A DNA stretch of 64,000 nt from Ariolimax columbianus (Eukaryota; Mollusca; Gastropoda; Stylommatophora; Arionidae), in assembly GCA_036924085.1 (NCBI GenBank), contig JAVGWX010000011.1, forward strand, positions 31,370,386 to 31,434,385, given 5' to 3'. Shown in pieces: positions 11,417-22,925 of the stretch (its first letter is position 1; each line of letters starts with the position of its first letter). Under the pieces are notes generated by a model. The model saw only the letters and a program-made list of their open reading frames with translations, did no database searches and was not told the origin of the DNA. The position numbers and the translations under genes are program-made.

Positions 11417-11779
11417 TTCCTCATTTATGTTTTGGTCCTAGACAAAAATAGGAAAGGCATGGATTCACTTTTCTTCCGGCATTCTCTGCGTGGCAATACT
11501 AGCTCTCTTAACAGTGAGGTCTCTTCTGTTCAGGATGTTGAGAATTTTGTAAACTTTTGACTTGTCCATGTCTAGTGACGTTTTTGTCATTTATTAATTC
11601 TACAGGATAAGAAAGCCGGTCTTGTGCTCTACCCTCCCTACTAGCATATTTAAATCAATCATTCAACACCCGTTGCTCCTCTCGGTGCATAGACCACTGG
11701 CATCATCCCGCCAGCATACAAGGCCCTAGACTGCTCGTTCTACCTCTCCCCAGGTGTAATACATTAATCTTAGTTACTT
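11417..11779. other. Intronic, nothing recognised
   Basis: No supported feature. Confidence 0.4.

Positions 11780-11799
11780 CTCACATTATCTTCTCCAAG

Positions 11800-11845
<46 letters not shown>

Positions 11846-12345
11846 CATGAGGATTCAATGCAAGTGCCTGTCTGGCTATTATGGACAGTGGTTTCTGCAG
11901 CGTATGTTCTATCCAGCCCGTTTTCTTCACTTAATTTGTTGTCCTAATGGCTGTTGCTTGCTCCTTTCCCATAAGTAATCTTTCTTTACCACATCCCGCC
12001 ACTTTATGCACAGTATCCTTCGCTAACGAAGAACTGGAGTCGTTGTATGGCCTTAATCGTTATTAACGTCTACCTCTATACAACAGCCCCGATTTGACAC
12101 TTGATTTCTCTGGAGCCCCAAATATTGTTTAGTGTCAACAATGCCATTCTGCCCTTTCGAATTATGATCATAAAATCTCTGCATTTGAACTTCATGATGT
12201 ATCGATTGTGTTGTCCAAATAGGTATTGGTATCCACTTCTTCTAACTGCTATCCCTGCAGTATGATTGTTTCTTTGCTGATAGTGTTGAGTTTATGTAGC
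12301 TTGGTGTTATTCATATTGTTATTCAGTCCCAGGAAGACAGGGGTG
11780..12345 (-). pseudogene. RTE-like LINE, C-terminal RT fragment with internal GA expansion
   Basis: On the minus strand: QLEEVDTNTYLDNTIDTS, MALLTLNNIWGSREIK, then near the 3' side IARQALALNPHGKRERER and KYLEKI. The same order is seen at 57060-57620 (EEVDTxTYLGSTIDTS, LTLKNIWRSRD, RQALT, GKRERER). The microsatellite at 11803-11842 falls exactly where the family normally encodes a basic GKRKRGRPR-type stretch. Several frameshifts; truncated at both ends. Confidence 0.75.
11803..11842. repeat. CT/GA microsatellite inside a LINE relic
   Basis: About 20 CT repeats (GA on the LINE sense strand), encoding Arg-Glu repeats in the position of the LINE's basic GKRKRGRPR region. 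Confidence 0.9.

Positions 12346-12418
12346 ATTAATCTCATTGCCTGAAATTATAACACGTAACTATAATCTCTCACTGAAAGAA
12401 AGGAAGTATAACTCTCAC

Positions 12419-12634
12419 CAGTTAAAGAATATGATGAAAGATCTTATCAACAACCTGGGGACTGTAAACATGTGCCACACTCTCTCCCCTTTTCCTTCGA
12501 TCTCCAGTTCGGCCAAGTTCAACACGTTTTCAGTCGAGGTCACGTTGTTTCTCTTAGCGATACTTTTAAGAACTTTCTCAGCCTCCACAAACTTGCCCTT
12601 GTTGATGAGCCAACGTGGAGATTCTGGAAGTACA
12419..12634 (-). CDS. SLC22-like transporter, exon 6 (central loop and TM7 start)
   Basis: Completes Phe263, then encodes 264-334 and two bases of Trp335. It carries PESPRWL (266-272), the hallmark of the large cytoplasmic loop after TM6 in SLC22 and sugar-porter families. A charged helical stretch follows (KFVEAEKVLKSIAKRN and onward), with the start of TM7 (IRSFIIFFN). 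Acceptor GTATTTCTGTCAG, donor CTG|GTGAGA. Trp335 is completed by the first base of exon 7. A decayed LINE lies less than 100 bases downstream in intron 6. Confidence 0.94.

Positions 12635-13460
12635 CTGACAGAAATACAAGGGAAGTAACAGTGTCAACATTATTATGCTTGAGTTATCCGTTTCATGATA
12701 CAAACATTTATAATGTATCCACAACTTATCACGTTACCAGGTGTTTGAAAGCTGCATTTACTATGGCAGTGTATATTTGGTTACAATCATTGAAAAGAGT
12801 TTCGTTAATTTATTTATGTTAAAGTCCAGCAACTGTTGAGAAGCAACTGAGAGAAATGCACAGATTTCTAGCCAAATGCTGGAAGCTGTCAACCGCGTGA
12901 TCCACAAGTAGAAAATAGTATAACCAGAGTAACCCTCTACAAATGTCATAAAAGGCGACTGAAGAAGGCTGTGTATGAGCCTAGCAACCGTATCATGTAA
13001 AATCATTACTGTGAAATGTACTGTACTGTGGCTGGCTGTAAATGCTCGTTAACAATTTTCTTGTTAAAAGGCCAGTTGCTGAGGCTATGCTCTGTTTTGA
13101 GCGAATTGGGCGACGGTTCGAGAGGTGCTACAGGTGCGACAGGTGCGAGAGTCGTCTTGTTGTCATCAGTAGCGAAGCGTGACGATAATGTTAGGGTAAG
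13201 CTGAGCCATGAACATAAAGGGACATAATCGTTCACCTGTTATAAAAATATAAATCCAGTAAGGTAAGGCCGGCCTAATTTGTGTGTATTGTGCTGTGAGA
13301 AAAATAGCGCCTTAATTACCTTTACCTAGCTACGAATTGACCTTATTCCTAAGATGGGCGCAATCAGCTTTATAGCTTTGCGCGTTTGCTGACATGTCAC
13401 TACGCTTAAACAAAAATGAGCATTGCTATTTCAATTTCTAATTTATTTCATATCTTTTTT
12635..13460. other. Intron 5, nothing recognised
   Basis: Includes the acceptor tract of exon 6 (12635-12660). Otherwise no feature I can support. Confidence 0.45.

Positions 13461-13464
13461 ATGC

Positions 13465-13579
13465 CAAGTGATGTCTTCTCTAAGTGATGTCTTCTCTAAG
13501 TGATGTCTTCTCTAAGTGATGTCTTCTCTAAGTGATGTCTTCTCTAAGTGATGTCTTCTCTAAGTGATGTCTTCTCTAA
13465..13579. repeat. 16-bp tandem repeat (7 copies)
   Basis: Seven copies of AAGTGATGTCTTCTCT, essentially identical. 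Confidence 0.95.

Positions 13580-13894
13580 TTGTTCACAAATTTTTGGGAT
13601 TGCTCAGCCTATGCTGTCTACTCTAACGCTACGCTGCTGGTTGTCATAGAGATAGGCTTGTATAGTCTGACACATAGACAAAGTGTAGGAATCACTTGGG
13701 GGAATATTTTATTTCTGGACATGAATTCACAGGACACAAGAAGTAAATATTTCTAGAAATAAAAGACCATGACAGGAGCACACACTTTCAATTCCATGGT
13801 CATTCCATGAATAATCTACGGATACCAAGTGGGGAACATGCGCAAACAAGATGTTGGGAAGCGTTACATAGAGACCAATGGAACGGCGCTAACT

Positions 13895-14250
13895 AAAAAT
13901 TTCGACACGGGAAAAATTAAGAAAGAACAAATTTGACATTAAACTTTGTGTCGGGATGTTGTGGAACCAGCGATACCACACAAATATCGCTGGGTTGGAC
14001 ATGTGGTATGCATGCCTGACAGCAGATGGATAGGTAGAACAACGTTTTTGTAGAAGTATGCCTGTACACGTCCATGGGTCGCCCATCTATACGATGGAGA
14101 GATTGACTGGCCAAAGACATAGGCCCGCATTAGTATAGGGTTGCACCAGGTCGGGAAGAATACAAAACATTGTTAGCTTCCTCGCATACGGTACATCATC
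14201 TGACACCGAGAATACTGTGATAATATCTAAACTCTGGGAAGAAACATGGT
13895..14250 (+). pseudogene. LINE C-terminal fragment
   Basis: The plus strand gives YRWVGHVVCMPDSRW, then YACTRPW and LASS-like pieces in shifting frames, the C-terminal region after the RT domain of a LINE (usual form RWAGHVxRMxDNRW...). It is homologous base by base, about three quarters identical by eye, to the minus-strand fragment at 63360-63086. It directly abuts the 29-bp array that follows. Confidence 0.65.

Positions 14251-14261
14251 AAGCCTTTCTG

Positions 14262-15543
14262 GGCAGAAACATACATGATCAGCGTCTCTATTCAGAAACA
14301 TGCATGATCAGCCTCTTTCTGGGCAGAAACATACATTATGAGCCTCTTTCTGGGCAGAAACATACATGATCAGCCTCTCTCTGAGCAGAAACATACATGT
14401 TCAGCCTCTTTCTGGGCAAAACATACATGATCAGCCTCTCTTGGCAGAAACAAACATGATCAGCCTCTCTTGGCAGAAACAAACATGATCAGCCTCTCTA
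14501 GTCAGAAACATACATGATCAGCCTCTTTGGGCAGAAACATACATTATCAGCCTCTCTTGGCAGAAACAAACATGATCAGCCTCTCTCTGGGCAGAAACAA
14601 ACATGATCAGCCTCTCTGGGCAGAAACATACATGATCAGCCTCTCTTGGCAGAAACATACATTATCAGCCTCTCTCTGGGCAGAAACAAACATGATCAAC
14701 CTCTCTCTGAGCAGAAATAAACATGATCAGCCTCTCTAATCAGAAACAAACATGATCAGCCTCTCTAGTCAGAGACATACATGATCAGCCTCTCTGGGCA
14801 GAAACATACATGATCAGCCTCTCTTGGCAGAAACATACATGATCAGCCTCTCTTGGCAGAAACATACATGATCAGCCTCTCTTGGCAGAAACATACATGA
14901 TCAGCCTCTCTTGGCAGAAACATACATGATCAGCCTCTCTTGGCAGAAACAAACATGATCAGCCTCTCTAGTCTGAAACAAACATGATCAGCCTCTCTTG
15001 GCAGAAACATACATGATCAGCCTCTCTTGGCAGAAACATACATGATCAGCCCCTCTTGGCAGAAACAAACATTATCAGCCTCTCTGGGCAGAAACAAACA
15101 TGATCAGCCTCTCTTTGCAGAAACATACATGATCAGCCTCTCTCTGGGCAGAAACATATATGATCAGCCTCTCTAGTCAGAAACAAACATGATCAGCCTC
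15201 TCTAGTCAGAAACATACATGATCAGCCTCTCTGGGCAGAAACATGGTCAGCCTCTCTGGGCAGAAACATGGTCAGTCTTTCTGGGCAGAAACATGGTCAG
15301 CCTCTCTGGGCAGAAACATGGTAAGCCTCTCTGGGCAGAAACATGGTCAGCCTCTCTGGGCAGAAACATGGTAAGCCTCTCTGGGCAGAAACATGGTCAG
15401 CCTCTCTTGGCAGAAACATACATGATCAGCCTCTCTCTGGGCAGAAACATACATGATCAGCCTCTCTTTGGGCAGAAAAATGATCAGTCTCTCTCTGGGC
15501 AGAAACATGCATGATCTGCCTCTCTGGGAAAAAACATGATCAA
14262..15543. repeat. 28-30-bp minisatellite (about 45 copies)
   Basis: Units around CATGATCAGCCTCTCTGGGC plus AGAAACATA. Copies vary in CTCTCT/CTTTCT, GGGC/TGGC/AGTC and ACATAC/ACAAAC. A subregion (15230-15400) uses a shorter 25-base unit ending AACATGGTCAGC. More heterogeneous than the array at 3.7 kb, so older. In intron 5. 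Confidence 0.95.

Positions 15544-16408
15544 CCTATGTGAAATATTATTGACGATGAACGCTGCCGTTGCTCGCCAGGTATGTTGTCA
15601 CAGGTACTCATTCTTGCTCGATGTTTTTTTTTCATCTTGCAGTCTCAGTATTAACGAGTTATTGATTACAAGCGCGGTGTCGTTACTTTATAGCAGTTGG
15701 TGTGCGACGTTACTCTATAAACTGACGTTCTTGGATGGTTATCACATTGAGAATGTTATTTGTGTTCCTGTCACTTGTCGTGCCATCCTAGATCGTTTGT
15801 CTCTACCTTCCTCCGCCTTTTTGCTATCCGTGTTACCCATTGTCATAATGTATTTCTGAACACTCCTCTCTGTGAATGTGTTCACTTAATATTGTTGTTG
15901 TTTTTAAAAAAAATAGCACTTGAGCATATATTTGAAAAACATGTCGTGTAATGTGTCCGGTTTTGATGTCTTATTTGACAGTTGTACGTGAATGTTATTC
16001 CATTCAAGCGCTACATTGTTGTTCATCCAAGTGATTTGTGTGTGTATGACAAGAACTGACACACGAACCAGGTTCAGTTAATATGGGTATGTCTGTTTAC
16101 TCATAAGATTTGTTCTTAAAGTAAAGATCCAGTTAACACGTCAGTGTGACATATTGGGAATATGATGGTAGGTCCATATCTTTCTTGACCAACAGCACTC
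16201 TAGAGGTGGTCACATCATGCCGGCCACTTTTACTTTCCCAGATTATTCTGGTACACAATTTTTGAGGATGCGTCGTTTTGCGATCGGAAAAATCCGGCAC
16301 CATAAGGGAAACAAATCCTCATCGCCCGGCTGGGAATCACTAGCTACTACGCTACCCTTCTCTTCCTTTACGTGGGTGATCTTGAATAACAGACCAACAA
16401 GGCAGACT
15544..16408. other. Intronic, nothing firm
   Basis: No supported gene. The last 200 bases, before the 44-bp array, may be the 5' part of the SINE-like repeat below (GGCAGACTGGCTAAGGAG also has a near match at 61030). Confidence 0.4.

Positions 16409-16627
16409 GGCTAAGGAGAAGGGATCAAAGAGGAAAGGCGTACCCGGTACTTGGCTAAGGAGAAGGGATCAAAGAGGAAAGGTGTACCCGGTACTTGGCT
16501 AAGGAGAAGGTATCAAAGAGAAAAGGTGTACCCGGTACTTGGCTAAGGAGAAGGGATCAAAGAGGAAAGGCGTATCCGGTACTTGGCTAAGGAGAAGGGA
16601 TCAAAGAGGTAAGGCGTACCCAGTACC
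16409..16627. repeat. 44-bp tandem repeat (5 copies)
   Basis: Five copies of a 44-base unit containing GGCTAAGGAGAAGGGATCAA followed by AGAGGAAAGG. A single-copy form of the same segment is at about 59196-59230 (AGAGGGATCAAAGAGGAAAG), so the array grew from part of a dispersed element. Confidence 0.92.

Positions 16628-16695
16628 CAAAAATACCATGCTGAAGTCGGATGTGTCGGACCGAATGGTACACATATCTCACTCAAGCTTCTGAC
16628..16695 (+). mobile_element. SINE-like body fragment
   Basis: CCAAAAATACCATGCTGAAG followed by TCGGATGTGTCGGACCG matches the fragment at 59230-59280 and, more loosely, the shared core of the SINE copies (GCATGCTGAAGTCGGATGCA). Confidence 0.6.

Positions 16696-16699
16696 GACT

Positions 16700-17010
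16700 G
16701 TGCTATTCTGGCCAGGACCTCTGGTTTTGTTTCCTCATCACTGATTGTTGAGCCCAAATACATGAAGCGGTTCGCTGTTTCAAGCTCCTGTCAATTTTAA
16801 TTTTTTTTTATCACAGCGTTGATTTCTTGTGTTGTCAACTTTGTCTTTTCTGCATTTATCTCCATGTCCTAATCCTGTGCGGTTAATCCAGTCCGGATCA
16901 ATTCCTGAAGTTATATCTCAGTACCTGCCAGCTCATCAATATCATCCGCAAGGCGTAAATTGGTCATCTATTCCCCTATTCTTACGGTACCAGCAAGACC
17001 TTCAAAAACG
16700..17010 (-). pseudogene. LINE reverse transcriptase fragment
   Basis: The minus strand shows LADDIDELAG (the [Y/L]ADD catalytic box), INAEKTK, TQEINAVI, then NRFMYLGSTISDEE, the RT catalytic-box-to-C-terminal stretch of a LINE. Frames shift between blocks. Lies about 150 bases from exon 5, in intron 5. Confidence 0.7.

Positions 17011-17166
17011 CAATTATTTTGTATTTTTTTAAATGATGTCTCCTGATGACGCGAACTAAAAAAGTAGACTGGAGAAAAGAAAAGTGAGTAAAATACAAAA
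17101 TTTCCAAGTTAACACTGCACATAAATAAGATGAACTATTGTCTATGTTATCAGACAAACAACTTAC

Positions 17167-17335
17167 AAAATATACACAAGCAAGAAAGCACCAGGCACCG
17201 ACATGGCAATCTGAAGATGGCTCCAGTTCCTCAGGCCGTAGGCGATCCCAGTTTCTATGAACAGACCGACCGTCCAGAAGATCTCGATCATCAGCCCAGC
17301 AAACTTTCTCTTACTTGGATCCACCAACTCCATAC
17167..17335 (-). CDS. SLC22-like transporter, exon 5 (TM5-TM6)
   Basis: Completes Gly207, then encodes 208-262 and two bases of Phe263. It begins MELVDPSKRKFAG, strongly conserved in the family, followed by TM5 (about 218-238), a short loop with the RNWSHLQ pattern, and TM6 with the SVPG motif. Acceptor CATTATTCCAG, donor TTT|GTAAGT. The exon is 169 bases. It runs straight into VLPESPRWL of exon 6. A long ATGT microsatellite lies about 125 bases upstream in intron 4. 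Confidence 0.94.

Positions 17336-17460
17336 CTGGAATAATGTTGTGCACAAATATATTCCTGTCTAGGTGCTCAGGTATGTGTGATATTAAATAG
17401 GCGTGAAAGTATGTTTGACTAAGCATAGGTATATCTGCCATATATATATGCTGCTCATTT

Positions 17461-17541
17461 ATGTATGTATGTATGTATGTATGTATGTATGTATGTATGT
17501 ATGTATGTATGTATGTATGTATGTATGTATGTATGTATTCA
17461..17541. repeat. ATGT microsatellite
   Basis: About 20 tandem ATGT units, with degraded copies on to about 17635. It causes long Tyr-Val-Cys-Met and Tyr-Ile-His-Thr open frames that are not genes. Confidence 0.97.

Positions 17542-17639
17542 GTATATGTATATGCAAATGTGTGTATGTATGTGTGTGTGTATGAATGTATGTATTTATG
17601 AATGTATATATGCATGTATGTATGTATGTATGTATGTGT

Positions 17640-18378
17640 TTGTATTAACTTTCCTGTGACATTTGATATGAACATAGCGAGTGTATGGATTGGAGGGTTG
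17701 TCTACTGTAACGCTGATTACACTGTATGTGATACTTGTCATCATTATATCGTGTGACATCTCATAGTCAAGATAGCGAAGTGGATTGCCAGGAACAATCG
17801 ACTAGTTATTCAGTTGGAGATGCTATTCACCAAATGTGTGTGACCTGTATTATTGGTTCGTGTACGTCATCACAATTTGGCTGGATTACCTCTCCTGCCT
17901 CCTTTGGGTTTCAGGCAAGCCGAATTAATAATAGTGCCTCTACCACTATGTGGGTGGCTTTGACTTTCCCTCTGTGACAACACTTTGTGAATATCTGAAA
18001 CATTATGTGGTACTTACAGATGTATGTGTCATTTGTTATGCACATAGAGATTTAGTCCTGGTCATCCTACATGCCCAACCTATTGGATGTCACAACATGC
18101 CAACTTCCGGGATACCTGTTCGCAGGAAAGGCTTCGGGGGTATCCTTGATCCTGTGCTATCTCCAGCTGCCTCGAACGAAAAGATCTTCCAGTGGCCAAA
18201 GGTAGCTCAGGACGACAGAATGAAGTTGACAAACTGCGCCAAGCTTAATCGTTGTAATCCAAATCACCGCGCAAGGCACCAATTTCAGCGAACAGAGCTA
18301 AAGGATCAACCTGTTCACACATGTGAACAGAGAAGTGGTCGTCATCACAGGTAATAGTCAAACATTACATGCGTGTGT
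17640..18378. other. Intron 4, nothing recognised
   Basis: Open frames at 17735-17977 and 17950-18354 show no family resemblance. Confidence 0.4.

Positions 18379-18383
18379 GTGTA

Positions 18384-18398
18384 GGGGGGGGGGGGGGG
18384..18398. repeat. Poly-G run
   Basis: Fifteen consecutive G after a GT run. Capable of G-quadruplex formation and prone to length error in sequencing. Confidence 0.9.

Positions 18399-18427
18399 AG
18401 AGCGTCAGGACTTATTGATCAGACTAT

Positions 18428-18461
18428 GTTAGTCAGGGTCAGGTATGCATACTGACTAAGA
18428..18461. repeat. Short inverted repeat, relative of the GTCAGGGTCAG arrays
   Basis: TTAGTCAG and CTGACTAA form a perfect 8-base inverted repeat around GGTCAGGTATGCATA. 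The left part equals the core of the arrays at 58.0-59.2 and 60.7-61.0 kb. Confidence 0.6.

Positions 18462-18529
18462 TTCCACTCCACCTCATTTCCGTGTAGTTTTCCGTTGTAA
18501 CAGACTGTTTCAGTCTGGCTAACAATATG

Positions 18530-19060
18530 GGGATCGGCATGATCACCGTAGTTGTGAGCAACACGCGTTTGAAACCAAAAATATCGCAAAAGCCTTGAGG
18601 ATCACGGCTAGTGATGTGAGGAAAGCTACAAAAGTGAAAGTCTTGAGAGTCTGTGTTTTTCCTGTATCAGCATATGGCTGCAAATCTTGGACGATTACCA
18701 AAACTGCTACACAAAGAATCGAACCCTTTAAGTCAAAATATTACAGAAAGATCCTCAAAATACCCTGGACGGAGAAAAAGACAAATATAGGCATTCGGCA
18801 AGAGTTGAACATAGAGAACATTTTAGCAAGAAAATGTAAATGCTTTGGTCACATCAAAAGACACAAAGGTCTCGAGAGAACAGTGATGTAAGGTATGGTG
18901 TCATAGAAAAGAGGCAGGCGTAGACCAAGAAGACGATGGCACCAAGATATCCAGGAATGCCTGGGTATGACTAGAGGAGGCTGGAGTTTTGGCAAGGGAA
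19001 CTAGTATCTTTCAGACAAACTGTGATGTGAGCGACGTTCTATAAAAGACATGCTACATGA
18530..19060 (+). pseudogene. LINE C-terminal RT fragment
   Basis: An open stretch at 18595-18891 encodes VLRVCVFPVSAYGCKSWT, KYYRKILKIPWTEKKTN and CKCFGHIKRH, the post-catalytic C-terminal region common to many LINE RTs (consensus YGCESWTITK..., RKILxIPWTxxxTN, FGHIxRH). It continues past a stop as RRPRRRWHQDIQECLGMT. The copy ends in a long TA run that probably grew from its 3' tail. 5'-truncated. Confidence 0.85.

Positions 19061-19062
19061 TG

Positions 19063-19155
<93 letters not shown>
19063..19155. repeat. TA microsatellite
   Basis: About 46 TA dinucleotides directly after the LINE 3' end. Confidence 0.98.

Positions 19156-19158
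<3 letters not shown>

Positions 19159-20001
19159 GCTTAATATCTCTTTCTGTCACAAATCATTACAACATGACAT
19201 GCCTCGTTCGAACGCGACCGCATCACTCCACAACTCTCCAATGAACAATTCATTACATCATATATAATATGTCGTGTCATACCAGCAATACCTTTTCTCT
19301 TTGTCCTGCTCTCCTACAGTTTGTACTGATCATTCCCTTGTCGTTATATATTTTATAACTTACTCTTTAAGTGTTGCATGCACATTTTATGCTTTTGTTT
19401 CGTGCTGTTATTAGCGGAGATCTTTTACATGTTCAAACTATTTCCGAGTGTTATCTCTTCGTTGCTAACCACGATGCTGTCTGTCTATGATAAACGCATA
19501 TTTTGGTATAAGCTTTTTAATATCCATACTTTCATTGTATCTTGTTCCAGAAAAGTGCTCATTCATAAATCTCCGGTTTCAATACCCTGGTTTAATGTAA
19601 ATCGTACATTCACAACGGATTGATGATTAGCTATTGCTGCTCTAAGTCAAACATAGAAGCACCATTCTGACTGGCCCCTTTACGTGATTTATGTGCAGCG
19701 ATTTCAATAGCAATAGTTTTATAATAGGGGTTGCTAGCCCATGTACAACCCCCGTTAGTCACTTTTAACGGTTACAATGGTCATATTATTTTCAACTCGG
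19801 GTACTACTCTGATAGTATACGTATACAGACGCACTCAAACTAAAAGGCACAGTTGCGTTATTTTTCAAAGTTATAAGTTCTATTAATATGCTATTGATAT
19901 TTTAAAACTATTTGTAAATAGTGTCGCTGACTTAATGGCGTTAGCAGGAAAACCATTAAAACTATCTATAACATTGGTTACTACTAAAAAATGAAACTCA
20001 C
19156..20001. other. Intron 4, nothing recognised
   Basis: AT-rich; ends at the donor of exon 4. No supported feature. Confidence 0.45.

Positions 20002-20156
20002 CAATTACAAAAGCAGACAGAAACATTCCAATACCGAAGAAGGTAGTGAAGAAGCGAAGAATCACATAAGGGATATAACTGGTTACAAAAGCTGAAGCGA
20101 GTCCACAAGAAAACTGGCCTGCAATTCCCAAGATGAGTATCTTCTTTCGACCAATC
20002..20156 (-). CDS. SLC22-like transporter, exon 4 (TM3-TM4)
   Basis: Completes Met155, then encodes 156-206 and one base of Gly207. It begins IGRKK, the basic second half of the MFS loop 2-3 signature. 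TM3 (about 161-180) and TM4 (about 183-206, including the typical RFFTTFFGIGMF stretch) follow. Acceptor CCGTTTCAG, donor ATTG|GTGAGT. The exon is 155 bases and in phase with both neighbours. The split glycine is completed by GT of exon 5 to give GMELVDPSKR. Confidence 0.93.

Positions 20157-20359
20157 CTGAAACGGTAACCAAACGTTAGAGAACTTAGATTTTATGTTCA
20201 TCAATAAAGTTAACGAATAAGACGACATATGATTTAGTTCAGCTGGCCGCGTGGGTCACTTCCCAGCCAAAAAATATTTACATATATGACGTACTAATAC
20301 ATTGATACATAACGTTTAAGTCGACACTATTATTTGACTTGCCTTTCACTCAATGTACT

Positions 20360-20880
20360 GATAAACCCCCATTTTATGAATACCTTTCGGCTAACCAGAT
20401 CGGTGAGACAGGGCTGCTCCCTCTCCGCATTGCTCTACTCCCTGGCCCTTCTAGAAGAGATTTGACAGGACAGCTTCACAAAAGGCACACACGTATACGA
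20501 GGAGATGGAGAAAAAGTTGCTTGCCTACGAAGACAATACTGTTCTCTTCCCCCAGAACTATACATCAACAGAAATATTTCGAAAGTTTCACATACTTCGG
20601 GAAAGGGAGTAGCCCCGAATTGAAGGTACAAAACATTCACTGTAATGGGCATAGTCCAGATGGAGAAAACAAAGTGGACTTTCCCTTTTTTCTAAAAACA
20701 ACAGACGCCATGAAGTTATGCGCATAAATTTCCCATCACACCTCAACTACATACAACCGTGACACGTCCCACAATCAAAATAGGAGATATGCTACAAAGA
20801 TAAAATACAAAATCAACGACAACTTTTGGTCGATATATAATAGTAAACACATACATCAGTTCAGTCCAGTCCAAGTGCTA
20360..20880 (+). pseudogene. LINE reverse transcriptase fragment
   Basis: Plus strand: a VRQGCSLS-like stretch (RT block 4), then FTKGTHVYEEMEK, LLAYEDNTVLF at the catalytic-box position and ELKVQNIHCNG, in several frames. The catalytic Asp pair is not intact. In intron 3, about 200 bases from exon 4. 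Confidence 0.6.

Positions 20881-20884
20881 TCTC

Positions 20885-21430
20885 CGCATCAAAGGTCGGA
20901 TGCAATGTATCTCCAGTGTACTATATCTCTTTCTTAATGATGCAGGCAGGTTTCTTTCCACTCCATCTCTTGATGTTATCCACCCACTTATAACAATACC
21001 TTTAGAACGACTGCCATCCACCTTACCCTCTAGTATGGTTTTTACAACAAGGTTGTATTGTGGTGTCTTATAGTCAAAATAACTTAACTGTCTAACCTTC
21101 ATTTTGGTCATTAATTCTCTTTTCACCCCCCACCTTTTCCAATACCTCCAAATTTGTTTTCTTCTCTTTTCAAGAAATGCAACCCAATATTTTAGAAGTC
21201 CACATTTTGAAGGCTACAATACTCTTATTCAACTTGTTCTTCAGTGTCCATGTTTCTCTGTCATAAAGTAGTCACGAGTATACATAACACCTGACAATTA
21301 TCATTTTCAATTCTGATTTATCTGTTTTGATGTCAGGTATGTGCCGCATGTTGTCGAATACCACCTTGGCCATACCTATTCTCTTTCTGATTTATTTTTC
21401 ACGGCCGCCATACATCATCTCCAGACTAAT
20885..21430 (-). pseudogene. LINE C-terminal RT fragment
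   Basis: Minus strand: YVYSCLLYDRETWTLKN, KILGCISWKEKKTN, then VRQLSYFDYKT, VVKTILEGKVDGSRSKG and ISGWITS, in the order of a LINE C-terminus (LLYGxETWT, LGxISWxxxxTN, FGHxxR, EGKVxGxRSRGR, SWxxxI). Only 21126-20881 is still one open frame. It faces the plus-strand fragment to its left, so the two are separate insertions. Confidence 0.75.

Positions 21431-21499
21431 CAACATAGTCTTAGTGTTAGAACCTCCATAGACAATCACATGCATTACAATACACAATACTGGATGCCT

Positions 21500-21692
21500 G
21501 CTTCTCAGGGTCATCGAACTATAGCTGCCTGCTAGAGTCAGGGTCAGCGAGCTATAGCTGCCTGCTAGAGTCAGGGTCAGCGAGCTATAGCTGCCTGCTA
21601 GAGTCAGGGTCAGCGAGCTATAGCTGCCTGCTAGAGTCAGGGTCAGCGAGCTATAGCTGCCTGTTAGAGTCAGGGTCAGCGAGCTATAGCTG
21500..21692. repeat. 33-bp minisatellite with palindrome (about 6 copies)
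   Basis: Unit contains the perfect palindrome AGCTATAGCT and CTAGAGTCAGGGTCAGCG. The AGTCAGGGTCAG core is shared with arrays at 58.0-59.2 and 60.7-61.0 kb. Confidence 0.93.

Positions 21693-21699
21693 ACCAAGA

Positions 21700-22079
21700 A
21701 CCTATTTCACCTCCAAGTAGCGCCCTGGACAAAAGACATTCATGCAGTCTTGCTAAGATGTGTCGGGCAGAAATCGCCGTATCGCTGTAAACTACGACAA
21801 GCAGCTACCAGAAGACAACAACAATGAGGACGCTATTCGGAGACTTTCAGAGAATCTTTGTATAGTATACAGCATACATCTCCACACATTATCAGAAGAA
21901 ACGTGGAGGTAATGATGACGAATAAACAACGCAACACCACACTACTTCGAGACACTACCACCCTTCTACGTGCCAAGCATCAAAGCCGTTCGCGGACACG
22001 AAACACTAAAAAACTAGGAAACAAAGGAAAGTTACAAGCATGTAACCAAGCTGCAAGCTCCCCTACAACATCTCAGAAG
21700..22079. other. Intronic, nothing recognised
   Basis: No supported feature. 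Confidence 0.4.

Positions 22080-22372
22080 TGATAATAATAGATGCTTATG
22101 AAGATAACAAGTGAATTTAACGAACGCACCAGACATGTGTATTCAGATATACCTGCACAGTCCGATCCTAGCGCGACAAATCCTACCGCACGTCGGGCAC
22201 ATGTGGGCAGCATCAGTAATTGGGCCATCTTGCATTCTGCCCTATCATTCAATTTGCTTTTTCTGCGCCCCAGCAATGGGAACACGTGTATGATGGCAGT
22301 TCGCCAGGCTGAGCGGTTCAGAGATAGAGTGTATCGTATCTTCAGTCTCCCCCCCCCCCCACCACACCACCC
22080..22372 (-). pseudogene. LINE 3' end with zinc-finger-like C-terminus
   Basis: Minus strand encodes CPTCGRICRARIGL near 22200, the C-x2-C part of the finger-like motif that closes many LINE ORF2 proteins, preceded by a degenerate RSAWRTAI stretch. A related copy in opposite orientation lies at 22380-22925, back to back with this one; a poly-C run marks the border. 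Confidence 0.65.

Positions 22373-22379
22373 CATCCCC

Positions 22380-22925
22380 CGTCCCTCAGTTGCATCTGTC
22401 CACCAGTTGCCTATCCTGGGATCACAGTACAGTCGCTTAGGGTGGCGCTATTCAGGCATGAAAGCAACATGATCAGTCCTCCATTTGGGCATGTTGTTTG
22501 CATGTCAGATAAGCGTCTTCCTCAGCAACTGCTGTATAGTGAGCTCATGACAGAATAGCGCTCGCCGGAGAAACAAAAGAAAGAAATGATACAAAGACAC
22601 ACTGAAAGTTTCTTTTAACAATGTCTCCACTGATGTCACTTCCTAGGAGCTGCTTGCTCTGAACTGCTCAGCCTGGCGCACTGATATCACTCATGGTGTT
22701 TCCATTGCTGAGCAGAGAACCACTACTGCGATGCAGTAAAAATGAGCGGCACAAAAGAACGGAATGCAAGGTGGCTAAATTACTAGCGCTGTTCGTGTGT
22801 GCCCTACGTGCGGTAGAGTTTACGACGCTCAAATCGGGCTATACGGTCACATGCGATCACATCTAAATAAAAAAATCTGACGCTGCCGCCATATTCGCTT
22901 GCGATGGACAACTAACTAAACTAAC
22380..22925 (+). pseudogene. 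LINE C-terminal fragment with zinc-finger-like motif
   Basis: Plus strand gives VRMSDKRLPQQLLYSELM, YKDTLKVSFNNVSTD, CSAWRTDITHGVS, then CPTCGRVYDAQIGLYGHMRS with a final His, a full C-x2-C-x12-H-x3-H pattern, in adjoining frames. The same series occurs at 51650-51925 and, in part, at 43161-43560. RT core missing (5'-truncated). Confidence 0.8.

Noticed and set aside
11016..11560. Three overlapping plus-strand frames of 141-170 codons
   Set aside because: Produced by a 25-bp tandem repeat that lacks stops in all three frames.
13895..14130. Conserved minus-strand peptide ending TTSRHKV, also seen at 63347 on the plus strand
   Set aside because: It is the antisense of a conserved LINE C-terminal segment; the sense strand gives the known RWVGHV motif, so the shared antisense frame is secondary.
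17163..17759. 198-codon minus-strand protein as a stand-alone gene
   Set aside because: Only its C-terminal part (17335-17167) is coding, as exon 5; the rest is the ATGT microsatellite read through intron sequence.
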